From the NCBI GenBank assembly GCA_038207425.1, contig JBBQZU010000017.1, positions 1-64,000 on the forward strand: DNA of 64,000 bases. Direction: 5' to 3'. Both the position numbers and the translations under genes were made by a program. Positions 51,623 to 60,285 of this stretch are shown one piece after another (the stretch's first letter is position 1; the number at the start of each line of letters is the position of its first letter). Source of the stretch: JBBQZU01 sp038207425 (GTDB lineage Bacteria; Bacteroidota; Bacteroidia; Flavobacteriales_D; Cryomorphaceae). The notes below the pieces were generated by a model. That model ran no database searches. It saw only the letters and a program-made list of their open reading frames with translations, and had not been told where the DNA came from.

Positions 51623-52891
51623 CTACGCTTTCTGCAACTCAATCAATGTAATTTCAGGCGGCATTCCCACCCTTCCGGGAAAGCCGATATATCCAAAACC
51701 CCTGTTTACATATAGATGTTGTTTCCCTTCAGTATAAAGTCCGCCCCAACGCGGGTAGCGGTATTTCACGGGGCTCCATTTGATAATGCCCGGTATTTCC
51801 ACCCCGAATTGCATACCGTGGGTATGGCCTGCCAGTGTGATATCAATTGCTGTTTTCCCCATTACTTCTGCGTCCCAATGAGACGGGTCATGCGAAAGAA
51901 GTATCTGAAACTTCTTCTCATCGCTATTTTTCATTGCTTCATTGAGTTTGCCATATTGGCTGAAACCGCCTAAACCCCAATTCTCCACGCCAAGGATTTC
52001 AATAATTTCTTCGCCTTCAGCTCCAAAGTCAATCTTCTCATTTAGCAGAAGCCTGAAGCCTATTGATTTGTGGTATTGCTTCAACCTTTCAATATTTTCT
52101 GCACGAACCTGGGCACTTGGCCACGTTACATAATCACCATAATCGTGGTTTCCCAAAATTGAAAACTTTCCGAGGCGGGCATTGAGTTTCGATAGTGTTT
52201 CTTCCCAACCGATAAGCTCATCTGCATAGTTGTTTACCATATCGCCGGTGAAAAGTATCAAATCGGGTTTCAGTTCATTCACCATGTCGATTCCGCGCTG
52301 CACCGCATCGTGGTTATTGAAAAAACTACCAATATGAATATCGCTTATATGAACTATTCTCAAACCATGCGCCCATTCTGGCAGATTGGCAAAAGAAATT
52401 TTATTGCTCTCAACCCTGAACTGGTAGCGGCCGCGAACCATGCCATAAATTATTCCTAAGAAGGGAATTGCTGCCAAAGCCCACCCAAGCCTCGTAAGAA
52501 ATTGCCACCGTGTAATATGACTTCCACCGCCTGCTTCGGGAGTATCGGTTTGAATAAAGTAAGTCGCAATTTTCCTGAAAAGGTGCAGAATGTCATCAAA
52601 CAGATGAAAAAACACAACGATGAGTTTCGGTATAAATAACATGAGTAATATTCCGAAACCCATGAAAAAGAAAAAGTAATCGATATTCTGTTGTGCCTGC
52701 CTGTAGGTGGCAAAAGCATAAATAACAAGGATATGCGCCCCAACCGATGTAACCCAATATAGCAAATACAGGGAAGTGCGCAGGTAGGGCCTGTTCCATG
52801 ATGATGTAATAAGTCGCAATGATTTGAAAGTGTATAGGTCTACTGCAATAAGTATTGCAATAAATATGAAAATGGGGAGATAGGCTTTCAT
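51623..52891 (-). CDS. Membrane metallophosphoesterase
   Basis: A 422-residue protein with four to five N-terminal membrane helices (about 5-130, starting MKAYLPIFIFIAILIAV) and a calcineurin-like phosphoesterase domain (about 185-420): HISDIHIGSFFN, DLILFTGDMVNNY, FSILGNHDYGDY, LLSHDPSHW, and LAGHTHGMQFG. All five metal-site blocks are present, so it is likely active. Members of the group include lipid A or UDP-diacylglucosamine-type hydrolases; substrate unknown. Start at the ATG at 52891, after a TAGTTTTG -7 box; the frame extends upstream into unrelated codons. It lies 88 bp after the anti-sigma gene. Confidence 0.88.
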   Translation of the reverse strand: MKAYLPIFIFIAILIAVDLYTFKSLRLITSSWNRPYLRTSLYLLYWVTSVGAHILVIYAFATYRQAQQNIDYFFFFMGFGILLMLFIPKLIVVFFHLFDDILHLFRKIATYFIQTDTPEAGGGSHITRWQFLTRLGWALAAIPFLGIIYGMVRGRYQFRVESNKISFANLPEWAHGLRIVHISDIHIGSFFNNHDAVQRGIDMVNELKPDLILFTGDMVNNYADELIGWEETLSKLNARLGKFSILGNHDYGDYVTWPSAQVRAENIERLKQYHKSIGFRLLLNEKIDFGAEGEEIIEILGVENWGLGGFSQYGKLNEAMKNSDEKKFQILLSHDPSHWDAEVMGKTAIDITLAGHTHGMQFGVEIPGIIKWSPVKYRYPRWGGLYTEGKQHLYVNRGFGYIGFPGRVGMPPEITLIELQKA

Positions 52892-52908
52892 CTGAAATTT
52901 AAGATTCG

Positions 52909-52916
52909 CAAAACTA
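52909..52916 (-). promoter_or_regulatory. -7 box of the metallophosphoesterase gene
   Basis: Minus strand TAGTTTTG, perfect TAnnTTTG, 17 nt before the ATG at 52891. It suggests the gene is at least partly independent of the sigma operon upstream. Confidence 0.5.
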
Positions 52917-52979
52917 ACGCAAAAGGTGTCGTGTTGTTTGCACCCTGTGCCGAAAGGCCTTTGGTAGATACGAGCGGCT

Positions 52980-53816
52980 TCAATAGGCTGTGTAATGTCC
53001 TTCGAGCCAAGTCTCATTCTGTTCTAGGCTGAGTGAACCCACAGCAGGAGAATCGCTCATGGCGGCAGGGGTCATGGCAGCGTTTTTTTCTTTTCTATCT
53101 GCTGACCTTTTACTGGCTGTTTCGTTCATCATAACAACTGCTTCTTGGCTCCCTTGCGTTTTGTCCAAATCTTCCTGGTCATTTCCTTGAGTGATTTGGC
53201 TATTGGCTGATGAAGCACCCTGAATTTCAGCAGAAGAGTCGTCCATCGAAGAGGAGAATGCATTTCCGATTTTTTCTTCTTTTTTCAAATCAGCAATCAG
53301 AATCGGATTTTCATTTTCTGTTTCAATTGATTCTTGTGCGGGTATTGGTGCCTCTTTGGCTAATTCCGTAGTTAGTTCACTATTGCTTTCAAATGGTGCG
53401 GCTGCTGTAGCTTGCTGTGTTACTGTACTGTCCTGAATATTTTGCGAAGGCGCTGCCTTTCGCTCTGCAAGCAGTGGTTTCTCATTTTGCCCGAAAGGAT
53501 ACGCCCACCAAATACCAACCAATACAGCAATGGAAGCTGCAGCGAGCAAGTAGGGCCGGGTCTTAAATAAAGGAAATAAAGCGCCACCTTTTGAAGCATG
53601 CTTTTGCTCAAACGCTGCCATCAAGTTATTTTTTAGAATAACAGGGGCGTGCACTTCCTCAGTATGCGATGATTCAATCACAATTGACCGAAGCATTTCA
53701 TACTCTGACCTATCTGCAATATGAAGCAGCACAAAAGTTTTTTCGGCTGTGCCAAGCTCATCAAAGCTATACTGCATCAAGAGCGTATCTATTTCATATG
53801 GTTCAATGGGTTTCAT
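52980..53816 (-). CDS. Putative anti-sigma factor, second ECF operon
   Basis: A 278-residue single-pass protein: cytosolic helical N-terminus (1-85: DTLLMQYSFDELGTAEKTFVLLHI), membrane helix (about 88-105, YLLAAASIAVLVGIWW) and a long, polar, Ser/Gln/Glu-rich extracytoplasmic tail with low sequence complexity, ending HYTAY. No zinc motif. Its ATG overlaps the sigma stop (ATGA), the typical coupling for sigma/anti-sigma pairs. The tail may be a signal-receiving linker. Function is inferred from position and topology. Confidence 0.72.
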   Translation of the reverse strand: MKPIEPYEIDTLLMQYSFDELGTAEKTFVLLHIADRSEYEMLRSIVIESSHTEEVHAPVILKNNLMAAFEQKHASKGGALFPLFKTRPYLLAAASIAVLVGIWWAYPFGQNEKPLLAERKAAPSQNIQDSTVTQQATAAAPFESNSELTTELAKEAPIPAQESIETENENPILIADLKKEEKIGNAFSSSMDDSSAEIQGASSANSQITQGNDQEDLDKTQGSQEAVVMMNETASKRSADRKEKNAAMTPAAMSDSPAVGSLSLEQNETWLEGHYTAY

Positions 53817-54394
53817 GTGGTTATGTTAGGATTGAATTCCTTCAAAATCACTGCGAGTTCGCGAAGGGTGTAAAATATTCTCGACTTTACCGTACCTTCT
53901 GATGTAGCGGTAATCTCGGCAATTTCTTTAATGCTCAACTCATGCTTAAAGCGCAATATGAAGGTATCTTTTTTATTTCCGTCTAATGTGTTTACGGCTT
54001 TGGAAAGCGCTTTTCTAAATTCACTTCTTTCCATCTGGTTGCTACCTTCACTTTCGTAAAATAGCGACGCAGCAAGCTCTGGTTCAGCGCGCTTTTGTAC
54101 TTCTTTATGCCGGTACTGATTTTTACACATATTATGGGCCATGCTGTAAATCCAGGTTTTAAAACTTCGTGAAGGGTCAAATAAGTCAGGCTTTTGAATT
54201 ACTTTCATAAACACTTCCTGTGTTTGGTCGCGGGCGAGTTCTTCATCATTCCAAAGCATTCGCGCGAAATATCGGTATAGTGCATCAGCATAGCGGTGGT
54301 AAAGGGTTTTAAAAGCTTCCTTATCACCCCTGGTTGATAACCGCATGAGCTCTTCATCGCTTATGCCATGTATGTCGCGTTTTAAAATTCTCAA
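53813..54394 (-). CDS. ECF-type RNA polymerase sigma factor, second operon
   Basis: A 193-residue sigma factor with region 2 at about 28-97 (LYHRYADALYRYFARML, QTQEVFMKVIQ, FKTWIYSMAHNMCKNQYR) and region 4 at about 130-185 (DTFILRFKHELSIKEIAEITATSEGTVKSRIFYTLREL). It is the middle gene of a coupled three-gene operon: the upstream 319-residue protein overlaps its start by 4 nt, and the anti-sigma overlaps its stop by 4 nt. Confidence 0.93.
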   Translation of the reverse strand: MRILKRDIHGISDEELMRLSTRGDKEAFKTLYHRYADALYRYFARMLWNDEELARDQTQEVFMKVIQKPDLFDPSRSFKTWIYSMAHNMCKNQYRHKEVQKRAEPELAASLFYESEGSNQMERSEFRKALSKAVNTLDGNKKDTFILRFKHELSIKEIAEITATSEGTVKSRIFYTLRELAVILKEFNPNITT

Positions 54395-55350
54395 CGATTG
54401 GCGTAGTACTTTATAAAACTGTCTAAGGAATCAGCTTCCTTTTGAAATCCTTGTTGCTCCATGGCTTGGGCAAGCGGTTTAAGGGCTTGCAGCAGTCCTT
54501 TATCGGAGCTCGTGAGCGCTTCATTTATTTTTTTGCTCCAATCCATTTTTTCTGCAGCAAGTGTAAATCTTATCGTGTTGTTTTCTACTAATGCACTTGA
54601 TGACAGGGAGTATCCAAGCCCAATCATATGAAGACGGTCTGCATATTTGCGGAGCATCTCTTCAGGAATCGCAGGCGATATCCACATCGATTCCTTGCCG
54701 GAAAGGATCGAGTCAATAGATTTGCCCTGATATGCAGTACATTTTGAAGCGAAGATGTTATAAACCTTTGCTCTATTATTCAGGCCGTCTATAAGCTGGG
54801 CTATGCGCACTGCAATCAGATCCTGCATGCCCGAAGTGATACAAATTTCATTTGCTTTGGCTGATTTCATGGCATTGGCCCCGAATGATTTCATCACAGA
54901 GCTTATGAGTCCCTGCGATTCCATTTCCAAGAGGGCTATGCGCTCTGCCTTATCATTACCCAGCAGAAAGGCAGCCATAAACTGGTATGGAAGAATATAA
55001 GCAGTAACTGAATTTGAATTGATCAACATTTCGCAGGCAGATTTGGAGCCTCTACTTTCTATAAAATCAAATGCCAACAGCAAGTCAACATGCTCCTGCG
55101 ATGATTCAATAATGGTCTTTGCATTTGAGCGAACCGCGTTGATTGCGGGAAAATAGTCGCCCGGATCGGATGCCCGTTGGGCTTTATAGGCCAGCCACCA
55201 TACTTCCACAGCGGTTTCGGGAGTGTAGGGGCTTGGTACTTTTTGTATTTGGTTCTGATAATACGATGCAGTATATCGTTCAAGCTCGAAGGGCTTTTGC
55301 GCACTGATCAGTATTGGCCAACAAAAAGCTATTAAAGTGAAAGTTCTCAT
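54391..55350 (-). CDS. Secreted protein of unknown function upstream of the second ECF sigma
   Basis: A 319-residue exported protein; start at the ATG at 55350 gives the signal peptide MRTFTLIAFCWPILISAQ (an ATG at 55359 is an alternative). The body is helical and rich in Lys, Ser and Leu with no recognised family; landmarks are WWLAYKAQRASDPGDYFPAI, DFIESRGSKSACEMLINS, FLLGNDKAERIALLEM and the end MEQQGFQKEADSLDSFIKYY. No sorting domain. It is the first gene of the sigma operon (4-nt overlap with sigma), so it may be the sensed or regulated envelope component. Its upstream region is shared with a divergent DUF493 gene. Confidence 0.7.
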   Translation of the reverse strand: MRTFTLIAFCWPILISAQKPFELERYTASYYQNQIQKVPSPYTPETAVEVWWLAYKAQRASDPGDYFPAINAVRSNAKTIIESSQEHVDLLLAFDFIESRGSKSACEMLINSNSVTAYILPYQFMAAFLLGNDKAERIALLEMESQGLISSVMKSFGANAMKSAKANEICITSGMQDLIAVRIAQLIDGLNNRAKVYNIFASKCTAYQGKSIDSILSGKESMWISPAIPEEMLRKYADRLHMIGLGYSLSSSALVENNTIRFTLAAEKMDWSKKINEALTSSDKGLLQALKPLAQAMEQQGFQKEADSLDSFIKYYANR

Positions 55351-55447
55351 AATACCCATCAGTACACCCTTGGTGGAGTTGCGTTCATATTCTTGTTCAA
55401 AAATTACAACGGGTGCCAATTTACAAGGATAAACCCGCAATCGGTTG

Positions 55448-55455
55448 TACTTTCG
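55448..55455 (+). promoter_or_regulatory. -7 box of the DUF493 gene
   Basis: TACTTTCG ends 6 nt before the ATG at 55462. A leaderless transcript is predicted; the frame extends upstream past the box, so the first ATG of that longer frame at 55393 is not the start. Confidence 0.5.
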
Positions 55456-55461
55456 CACCCC

Positions 55462-55737
55462 ATGAATGAAGCAGACTTCAACAGAATAAAATTACAGCTA
55501 GATGCAAGCCATGACTGGCCCGCGTTGTATATGTTTAAATTTATTGTACCATCCGAAAATGAAAAGGTAGCGCGTGTGGAAGCATTGTTTAATGCCGAAA
55601 CTGCAGAAATAAGACTCCGGCCTTCGAAAAATGGCAAGTACACCAGCATTACAGCGCGCGAAATTATGACAAGCTCTGATGCCGTAATGGACTGCTACGC
55701 TAAGGCAGCTCTTATTGAAGGATTAATAGCACTTTGA
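55462..55737 (+). CDS. DUF493 family protein
   Basis: A 91-residue cytoplasmic protein of the DUF493/YbeD-like group, an ACT-like small fold. MNEADFNRIKLQLDASHDWPALYMFKFIVP, then VEALFNAETAEIRLRPSKNGKYTSITAREIMTSSDAVMDCYAKAA fits the family: a hydrophobic strand with MFKFI, charged turn, KYTSIT strand and two helices. Function is unknown; related YbeD proteins are thought regulatory. The next gene starts 10 bp downstream on the same strand. Confidence 0.85.
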   Translation: MNEADFNRIKLQLDASHDWPALYMFKFIVPSENEKVARVEALFNAETAEIRLRPSKNGKYTSITAREIMTSSDAVMDCYAKAALIEGLIAL

Positions 55738-55747
55738 TGAAGTATTT

Positions 55748-56113
55748 ATGCGCGAGATAGAACGTTACATACTTATTGGCCTGGTTACCATTTTTGTAGT
55801 GGTATTTCTGCGTTGGCTGAAGCGTTTTCTGCGACGCAATGAAATTCAGGAAAGCTTTCCATACGTGCATCCTTTCGGTAAAGGCACCCTTACGGGTATA
55901 GAAGTCTTGGCTTTTGAACTTCCTGCAAGGGATAATGTGAAGACAGAAATCTTTTCAGATAATGGGCTTATGGTACTTTTTCTTTTCGAAGAATCACTGA
56001 AGGAAGGGAGCTACCAAAAAGGAATCGATCTGAGCGAACTTCCAAAAGGTTCCTATACTTTAAAAATCACCTTCTCGAACCAGATAACTTCAAGGCAAAT
56101 AAACGTAGGTTGA
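55748..56113 (+). CDS. Small single-pass protein, unknown
   Basis: A 121-residue protein with one membrane helix at about 5-22 (YILIGLVTIFVVVFLRWL) followed by an arginine-rich stretch (KRFLRRNE) and a soluble domain whose pattern (TGIEVLAFELPARDN, EIFSDNGLMVLFLFE, DLSELPKGSYTLKITF) resembles a beta-sandwich like the C-terminal T9SS type A fold. It lacks the PNP motif and has no signal peptide, so it is not a normal cargo. It could be a membrane-tethered fragment of that fold. Possibly cotranscribed with the DUF493 gene. Not recognised. Confidence 0.65.
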   Translation: MREIERYILIGLVTIFVVVFLRWLKRFLRRNEIQESFPYVHPFGKGTLTGIEVLAFELPARDNVKTEIFSDNGLMVLFLFEESLKEGSYQKGIDLSELPKGSYTLKITFSNQITSRQINVG

Positions 56114-56157
56114 TAATTCTGGTGTCAAATATCTTTTTTGAAAAATTATGCGTTTAG

Positions 56158-57390
56158 ATGATAGCTATTTATTCAATTTACCTCTCAAATCTGACGGTGT
56201 ATAAATTCATTTTAGTATTATTATTCTTTTTCATTCTGGATGCTGCTACGGCTCAGGTTTGGACTGAAATGCCTGTATTTCCAGGTGATGATCGCGATGA
56301 CGGAGTCTCTTTTGTATCGGGTAATAAAGGATTTTGTGGCACAGGACTTTTGCCATGGTTTGCAGCTTCACGTGATTTTTATGTATTCAATTTTGAAACT
56401 GAATCATGGAGCACTGCAGACCCAATGCCCGTAGGTCTTGAGCGTCAATATGCCTGCGGTTTCTCGCTCGGAAATTACGGTTTCGTATTTGGCGGAGTGG
56501 GTAATAGTGGTTGGCTCAATGATATGTGGAGATATGATATAGACTCCGATGCATGGAATAGCATGACCCCAATGCCAGCAGAAGGTAGGAGTGGAGCAGC
56601 GTCTTTTCAGGTTGGAGAGCTGGCTTATGTGCTCGGTGGCCGCTTCGCAAATGGAGCTCTTTCTGATGAACTTTGGTGCTACAATCTTGTAAGCGATACT
56701 TGGGAACAAATGCAGAATTTTCCCTTTGGGCCGAGATGGAGGGCTGGCGCAGCGGCTTTAAATGGCAAGGGTTATCTTGCTTTCGGCCTAATTGCCGAAG
56801 GCCAATTTAGCAATGAGCTTTTTGAGTACATCCCTGAAACCGATTCCTGGCTTGAGCTGCCATCATTTCCCGGAATAGGTCGAACTTACACAAGCATTAC
56901 CGCCCACATTGATCAATTATACGCTTTTGGCGGACTTGGTGCCGATGGTACTTATTACAATGATCTATGGCGGTACAGCATAAGCTCTCAATCCTGGGTG
57001 TCGCTCGCTGCACTGCCTTCTTTTGGCCGAAAAGGCGGTATGGTGATGGCACAGGATTTCGGCTTTTACTATACCACCGGAATAAATATCGATAACCTGC
57101 GGCTAAGCGAAACATGGAAAGTTGATTTAACTACCAATGTCGAATCAATCAACGCTGTGCTGAAGGCGCGCATATTTCCAAATCCGAATACCGGGATATT
57201 TAGCTTCAACGTTGACTACATCTCACCAATAAAATGCGCTGTAAATACACCTGAAGGACTTCTGGTATATACATCGGAATTTACAAAAAGTGAAAACAAT
57301 CTTGACCTGAGTCATTTACCGGCGGGTATCTACATCATAAACATTTCGGGAAATGAAATAAATGAAAACATCAGACTTATAAAGTTGTAG
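56158..57390 (+). CDS. Kelch-repeat secreted protein with T9SS type A sorting domain
   Basis: A 410-residue exported protein. The signal peptide begins after a short lead (VYKFILVLLFFFILDAATAQ, about 14-33) and could start at either ATG 56158 or the GTG 42 nt later; I keep the ATG. The body has six kelch units with the pattern YGFVFGGVG, NDMWRYDIDSDAWNSM, YVLGGRF, ELWCYNLVSDTWEQM, YAFGGLGADG, NDLWRYSISSQSWVSL: a six-blade propeller. The C-terminal domain (FPNPNTGIFSFNV from about 340, LPAGIYIINI) is type A sorting. Likely a surface binding protein. It converges on clpC with a shared hairpin between. Confidence 0.9.
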   Translation: MIAIYSIYLSNLTVYKFILVLLFFFILDAATAQVWTEMPVFPGDDRDDGVSFVSGNKGFCGTGLLPWFAASRDFYVFNFETESWSTADPMPVGLERQYACGFSLGNYGFVFGGVGNSGWLNDMWRYDIDSDAWNSMTPMPAEGRSGAASFQVGELAYVLGGRFANGALSDELWCYNLVSDTWEQMQNFPFGPRWRAGAAALNGKGYLAFGLIAEGQFSNELFEYIPETDSWLELPSFPGIGRTYTSITAHIDQLYAFGGLGADGTYYNDLWRYSISSQSWVSLAALPSFGRKGGMVMAQDFGFYYTTGINIDNLRLSETWKVDLTTNVESINAVLKARIFPNPNTGIFSFNVDYISPIKCAVNTPEGLLVYTSEFTKSENNLDLSHLPAGIYIINISGNEINENIRLIKL

Positions 57391-57408
57391 CAGCAATATT
57401 ACTAAATT

Positions 57409-57437
57409 AAAAAAGGCCCTTTCGGGCCCTTTTTTTT
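57409..57437. terminator. Bidirectional terminator between the kelch gene and clpC
   Basis: GGCCC (57415-57419) and GGGCC (57424-57428) form a GC-rich 5-bp core around TTTC, flanked by an A run on the left and an eight-T run on the right, so it can act in both directions. Confidence 0.8.
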
Positions 57438-57441
57438 CTTG

Positions 57442-60036
57442 TTACTCATCGTCGGTTTTCGGTTCTTCCGACTCTTTGGCTTTCTTGCCTTTGATAATTT
57501 TTATTTGAACTTCATCCTTTTCCTTTTTGTAGCCGATGGTAATAGTATCGCCTTCTTCAAGGTTGGCGTTGATTATTTCTTCGGCCAGTGGATCTTCGAT
57601 GTACTTTTGAATGGCGCGCTTTAGAGGCCTTGCACCAAACTTCTCATCAAAACCACGCTCTGCGATGACGTCCTTAGCCTGGTCAGTCATCTTAATTTTG
57701 TAGCCAAGCGCTGAAATACGGCCATAAAGTTTCGCCAACTCTATATCAATCACTTTGTGAATATGTCCGCGGTTAAGTGAATTAAAAATCACCACGTCGT
57801 CAATTCTGTTCAGGAATTCGGGAGCAAAAGCTTTTTTAAGCGCACTTTGAATGATAGCATGCTGTGCGGTGGCTTCTGCTTCTACACGGGCTTTTGTACC
57901 AAAGCCAACACCAGTGCCAAAATCGCTCAACTGGCGTGCACCTATATTCGATGTCATAATAATAATGGTGTTCCTGAAGTCAATTCTGCGACCGAGGCTA
58001 TCAGTAAGCTGGCCATCGTCAAGGGCCTGAAGCAGCAGGTTGAACACATCAGGGTGTGCCTTTTCTATTTCGTCAAGAAGTATAATCGAGTAGGGGCGAC
58101 GTCTTACTTTTTCGGTAAGTTGCCCACCTTCTTCATAGCCGATGTAGCCGGGAGGGGCTCCAATAAGCCTGCTCACGGCAAATTTTTCCATGTATTCGCT
58201 CATGTCGATACGAATCAAGGCGTCTTCGCTCTGAAAGAGAAATTTGGCTAGCTCTTTTGCAAGTTGGGTTTTACCTACACCGGTTGGCCCCAGAAATATG
58301 AATGACCCTATCGGTTTGTTAGGATCTTTCAAGCCTGCCCTGTTGCGTTGTATGGCCTTAACTACTTTCTTGATGGCTTCTTCCTGCCCTATTACTTTGC
58401 CTTGCAGGTCTTCATTCATGCGCGAAAGCCTTCCGCTTTCTTTCTCAGCAATCCGACGTACCGGAATACCAGTCATCATAGAAACCACCTCTTCTACATT
58501 GTCAACAGTTACGGTAACTCTGTGATTCTTCGATTCTTCTTCCCAGCGGTTCTTGGCCCTTTCTAGCTCTTCTATAAGTCCGCGTTCCTTGTCGCGAAGT
58601 TTGGCAGCTTCCTCATATTTCTGGCTTCGAACCACGCGGTTTTTTTCTTCCTTGATCTCTTCAATTTTCTTTTCCGCTTCAATGATTTCTGTAGGCACAT
58701 TGATGTTGGTAATATGCACACGTGAACCTACTTCATCCAGAGCGTCAATGGCCTTATCAGGCAAATGCCTGTCAGAGACATACCTTGCAGTTAGTGTTAC
58801 GCAAGCATTTATCGCTTCAGGAGTGTATACCACCATGTGATGTTCTTCGTACTTCTCCTTTATATTGTGAAGTATTTGTATTGTTTCTTCAACTGTGGTT
58901 GGCTCTACAATTACTTTTTGGAAGCGTCGTTCAAGAGCACCGTCTTTCTCAATGTACTGACGGTATTCGTCGAGGGTAGTAGCGCCGATGCATTGTATTT
59001 CGCCGCGGGCAAGCGCAGGTTTAAACATATTGGATGCATCAAGGGAGCCACTGGCACCTCCTGCACCTACAATTGTATGAATCTCATCTATGAAAAGTAT
59101 TACATCAGGTGACTTTTCCAACTCATTCATCACAGCCTTCATACGTTCTTCAAACTGACCCCGATATTTGGTACCTGCCACCAGTGAAGCTACATCAAGT
59201 GAAACGATGCGCTTATCAAAAAGCACCCTAGAAACTTTGCGTTGAGTGATGCGAAGAGCAAGCCCTTCGGCAATCGCCGATTTACCTACACCAGGTTCAC
59301 CAATCAACACAGGATTGTTTTTCTTTCTTCGCGACAGGATTTGCGAAACCCTTTCAATTTCGTTCTCCCGACCTACTATTGGGTCAAGCTTTCCGTCTTC
59401 TGCCATTTTGGTAAGGTCGCGACCGAAATTATCGAGCACAGGAGTTTTTGACTTGGAGTCGCCCGGTTTGCGCTGAGTACTGCCCTGCGATGCAGAAAAC
59501 CCTGATGACATATCATCTTCATCATCATCGTTAGGCCCGGGGAAATCAGCCCTTGGCATATCGGTTTTTTGTTCCTGCCCAGCCCTTCCCGCCTGAGTTC
59601 CTGAGCGCATAGTTTCAAGTTCTTCGCGCACCGAGTCATAGTCAATATTGAACTTCAACAATGATCGCGTAGCTACATTGTCTTCATCCTTAAGTATGCT
59701 AAGCAACAAATGCTCGGTTCCTATGGTCGGGCTTTTGAACAGCTTTGCTTCTAAGTAGGTAATTTTCAAAACCTTCTCAGCCTGCTTTACAAGAGGAATA
59801 TTGCCAAGATTTCCGCTTTTGGCGGAAGCCGCACGTGTAGATGACTCTACCACGCGACGAAGTTCTTTCAGGTTAACCCCTAGAGATTTCATAATCTGTA
59901 TGGCAGTACCTTCGCCTTCTCTGATAATGCCGAGCAAAAGGTGCTCAACTCCTATAAAGTCGTGGCCTAGTCGCAGCGCTTCTTCACGGCTGTAACTTAT
60001 GACGTCTTTCACACGTGGTGAAAACTTTGCTTCCAT
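57442..60036 (-). CDS. clpC: ClpC-type AAA+ protease ATPase subunit
   Basis: An 864-residue unfoldase that feeds ClpP. Order of domains: two N-terminal Clp repeats (about 1-145: FSPRVKDVISYSREEALRLGHDFIGVEHLLLG), first AAA+ module with Walker A GEPGVGKSA (about 245-253), a UVR-type motif (RVVRSQKYEEAAKLRDKERGLIEELE) between the modules, second AAA+ module with GPTGVGKTQLAKELAKFLF and IDMSEYMEKFAVSRLIGAPPGYIGYEEGG, and the small D2 domain near the end. The UVR motif marks ClpC rather than ClpB or ClpA. Role: protein quality control and regulated proteolysis. It is divergent from gyrA with about 250 bp between. Confidence 0.95.
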   Translation of the reverse strand: MEAKFSPRVKDVISYSREEALRLGHDFIGVEHLLLGIIREGEGTAIQIMKSLGVNLKELRRVVESSTRAASAKSGNLGNIPLVKQAEKVLKITYLEAKLFKSPTIGTEHLLLSILKDEDNVATRSLLKFNIDYDSVREELETMRSGTQAGRAGQEQKTDMPRADFPGPNDDDEDDMSSGFSASQGSTQRKPGDSKSKTPVLDNFGRDLTKMAEDGKLDPIVGRENEIERVSQILSRRKKNNPVLIGEPGVGKSAIAEGLALRITQRKVSRVLFDKRIVSLDVASLVAGTKYRGQFEERMKAVMNELEKSPDVILFIDEIHTIVGAGGASGSLDASNMFKPALARGEIQCIGATTLDEYRQYIEKDGALERRFQKVIVEPTTVEETIQILHNIKEKYEEHHMVVYTPEAINACVTLTARYVSDRHLPDKAIDALDEVGSRVHITNINVPTEIIEAEKKIEEIKEEKNRVVRSQKYEEAAKLRDKERGLIEELERAKNRWEEESKNHRVTVTVDNVEEVVSMMTGIPVRRIAEKESGRLSRMNEDLQGKVIGQEEAIKKVVKAIQRNRAGLKDPNKPIGSFIFLGPTGVGKTQLAKELAKFLFQSEDALIRIDMSEYMEKFAVSRLIGAPPGYIGYEEGGQLTEKVRRRPYSIILLDEIEKAHPDVFNLLLQALDDGQLTDSLGRRIDFRNTIIIMTSNIGARQLSDFGTGVGFGTKARVEAEATAQHAIIQSALKKAFAPEFLNRIDDVVIFNSLNRGHIHKVIDIELAKLYGRISALGYKIKMTDQAKDVIAERGFDEKFGARPLKRAIQKYIEDPLAEEIINANLEEGDTITIGYKKEKDEVQIKIIKGKKAKESEEPKTDDE

Positions 60037-60086
60037 GTTCTAATTGTTAAAGTTTTGACCCTATTCCCGCAACTGGCAATTAACTC

Positions 60087-60116
60087 CGAATTTACAGTGA
60101 ATAACGGTATTTTCAA
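60087..60116 (-). promoter_or_regulatory. clpC promoter
   Basis: Minus strand: TTG (60116-60114), 19-nt spacer and TAAATTCG (60094-60087). The ATG at 60036 is 50 nt further on. No CtsR or CIRCE operator was recognised. Confidence 0.6.
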
Positions 60117-60206
60117 ATATATGTTGATAATAACATCGGTCATCTCTATCAAAAGCCTTTTTATTGCACAGGTTTTTGTTGAAAATTAAGACTGTTAACC
60201 AACATC

Positions 60207-60233
60207 TTGCCGCAATGGATTTAAGTACCTTCG
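60207..60233 (+). promoter_or_regulatory. gyrA promoter
   Basis: TTG (60207-60209), 16-nt spacer and TACCTTCG (60226-60233), giving a leader of about 45 nt before the ATG at 60286. Confidence 0.55.
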
Positions 60234-60285
60234 CGGGTCGTGTCTTACGACATCAAAAACCGTACATTTTTCAAAAGAACACAAA

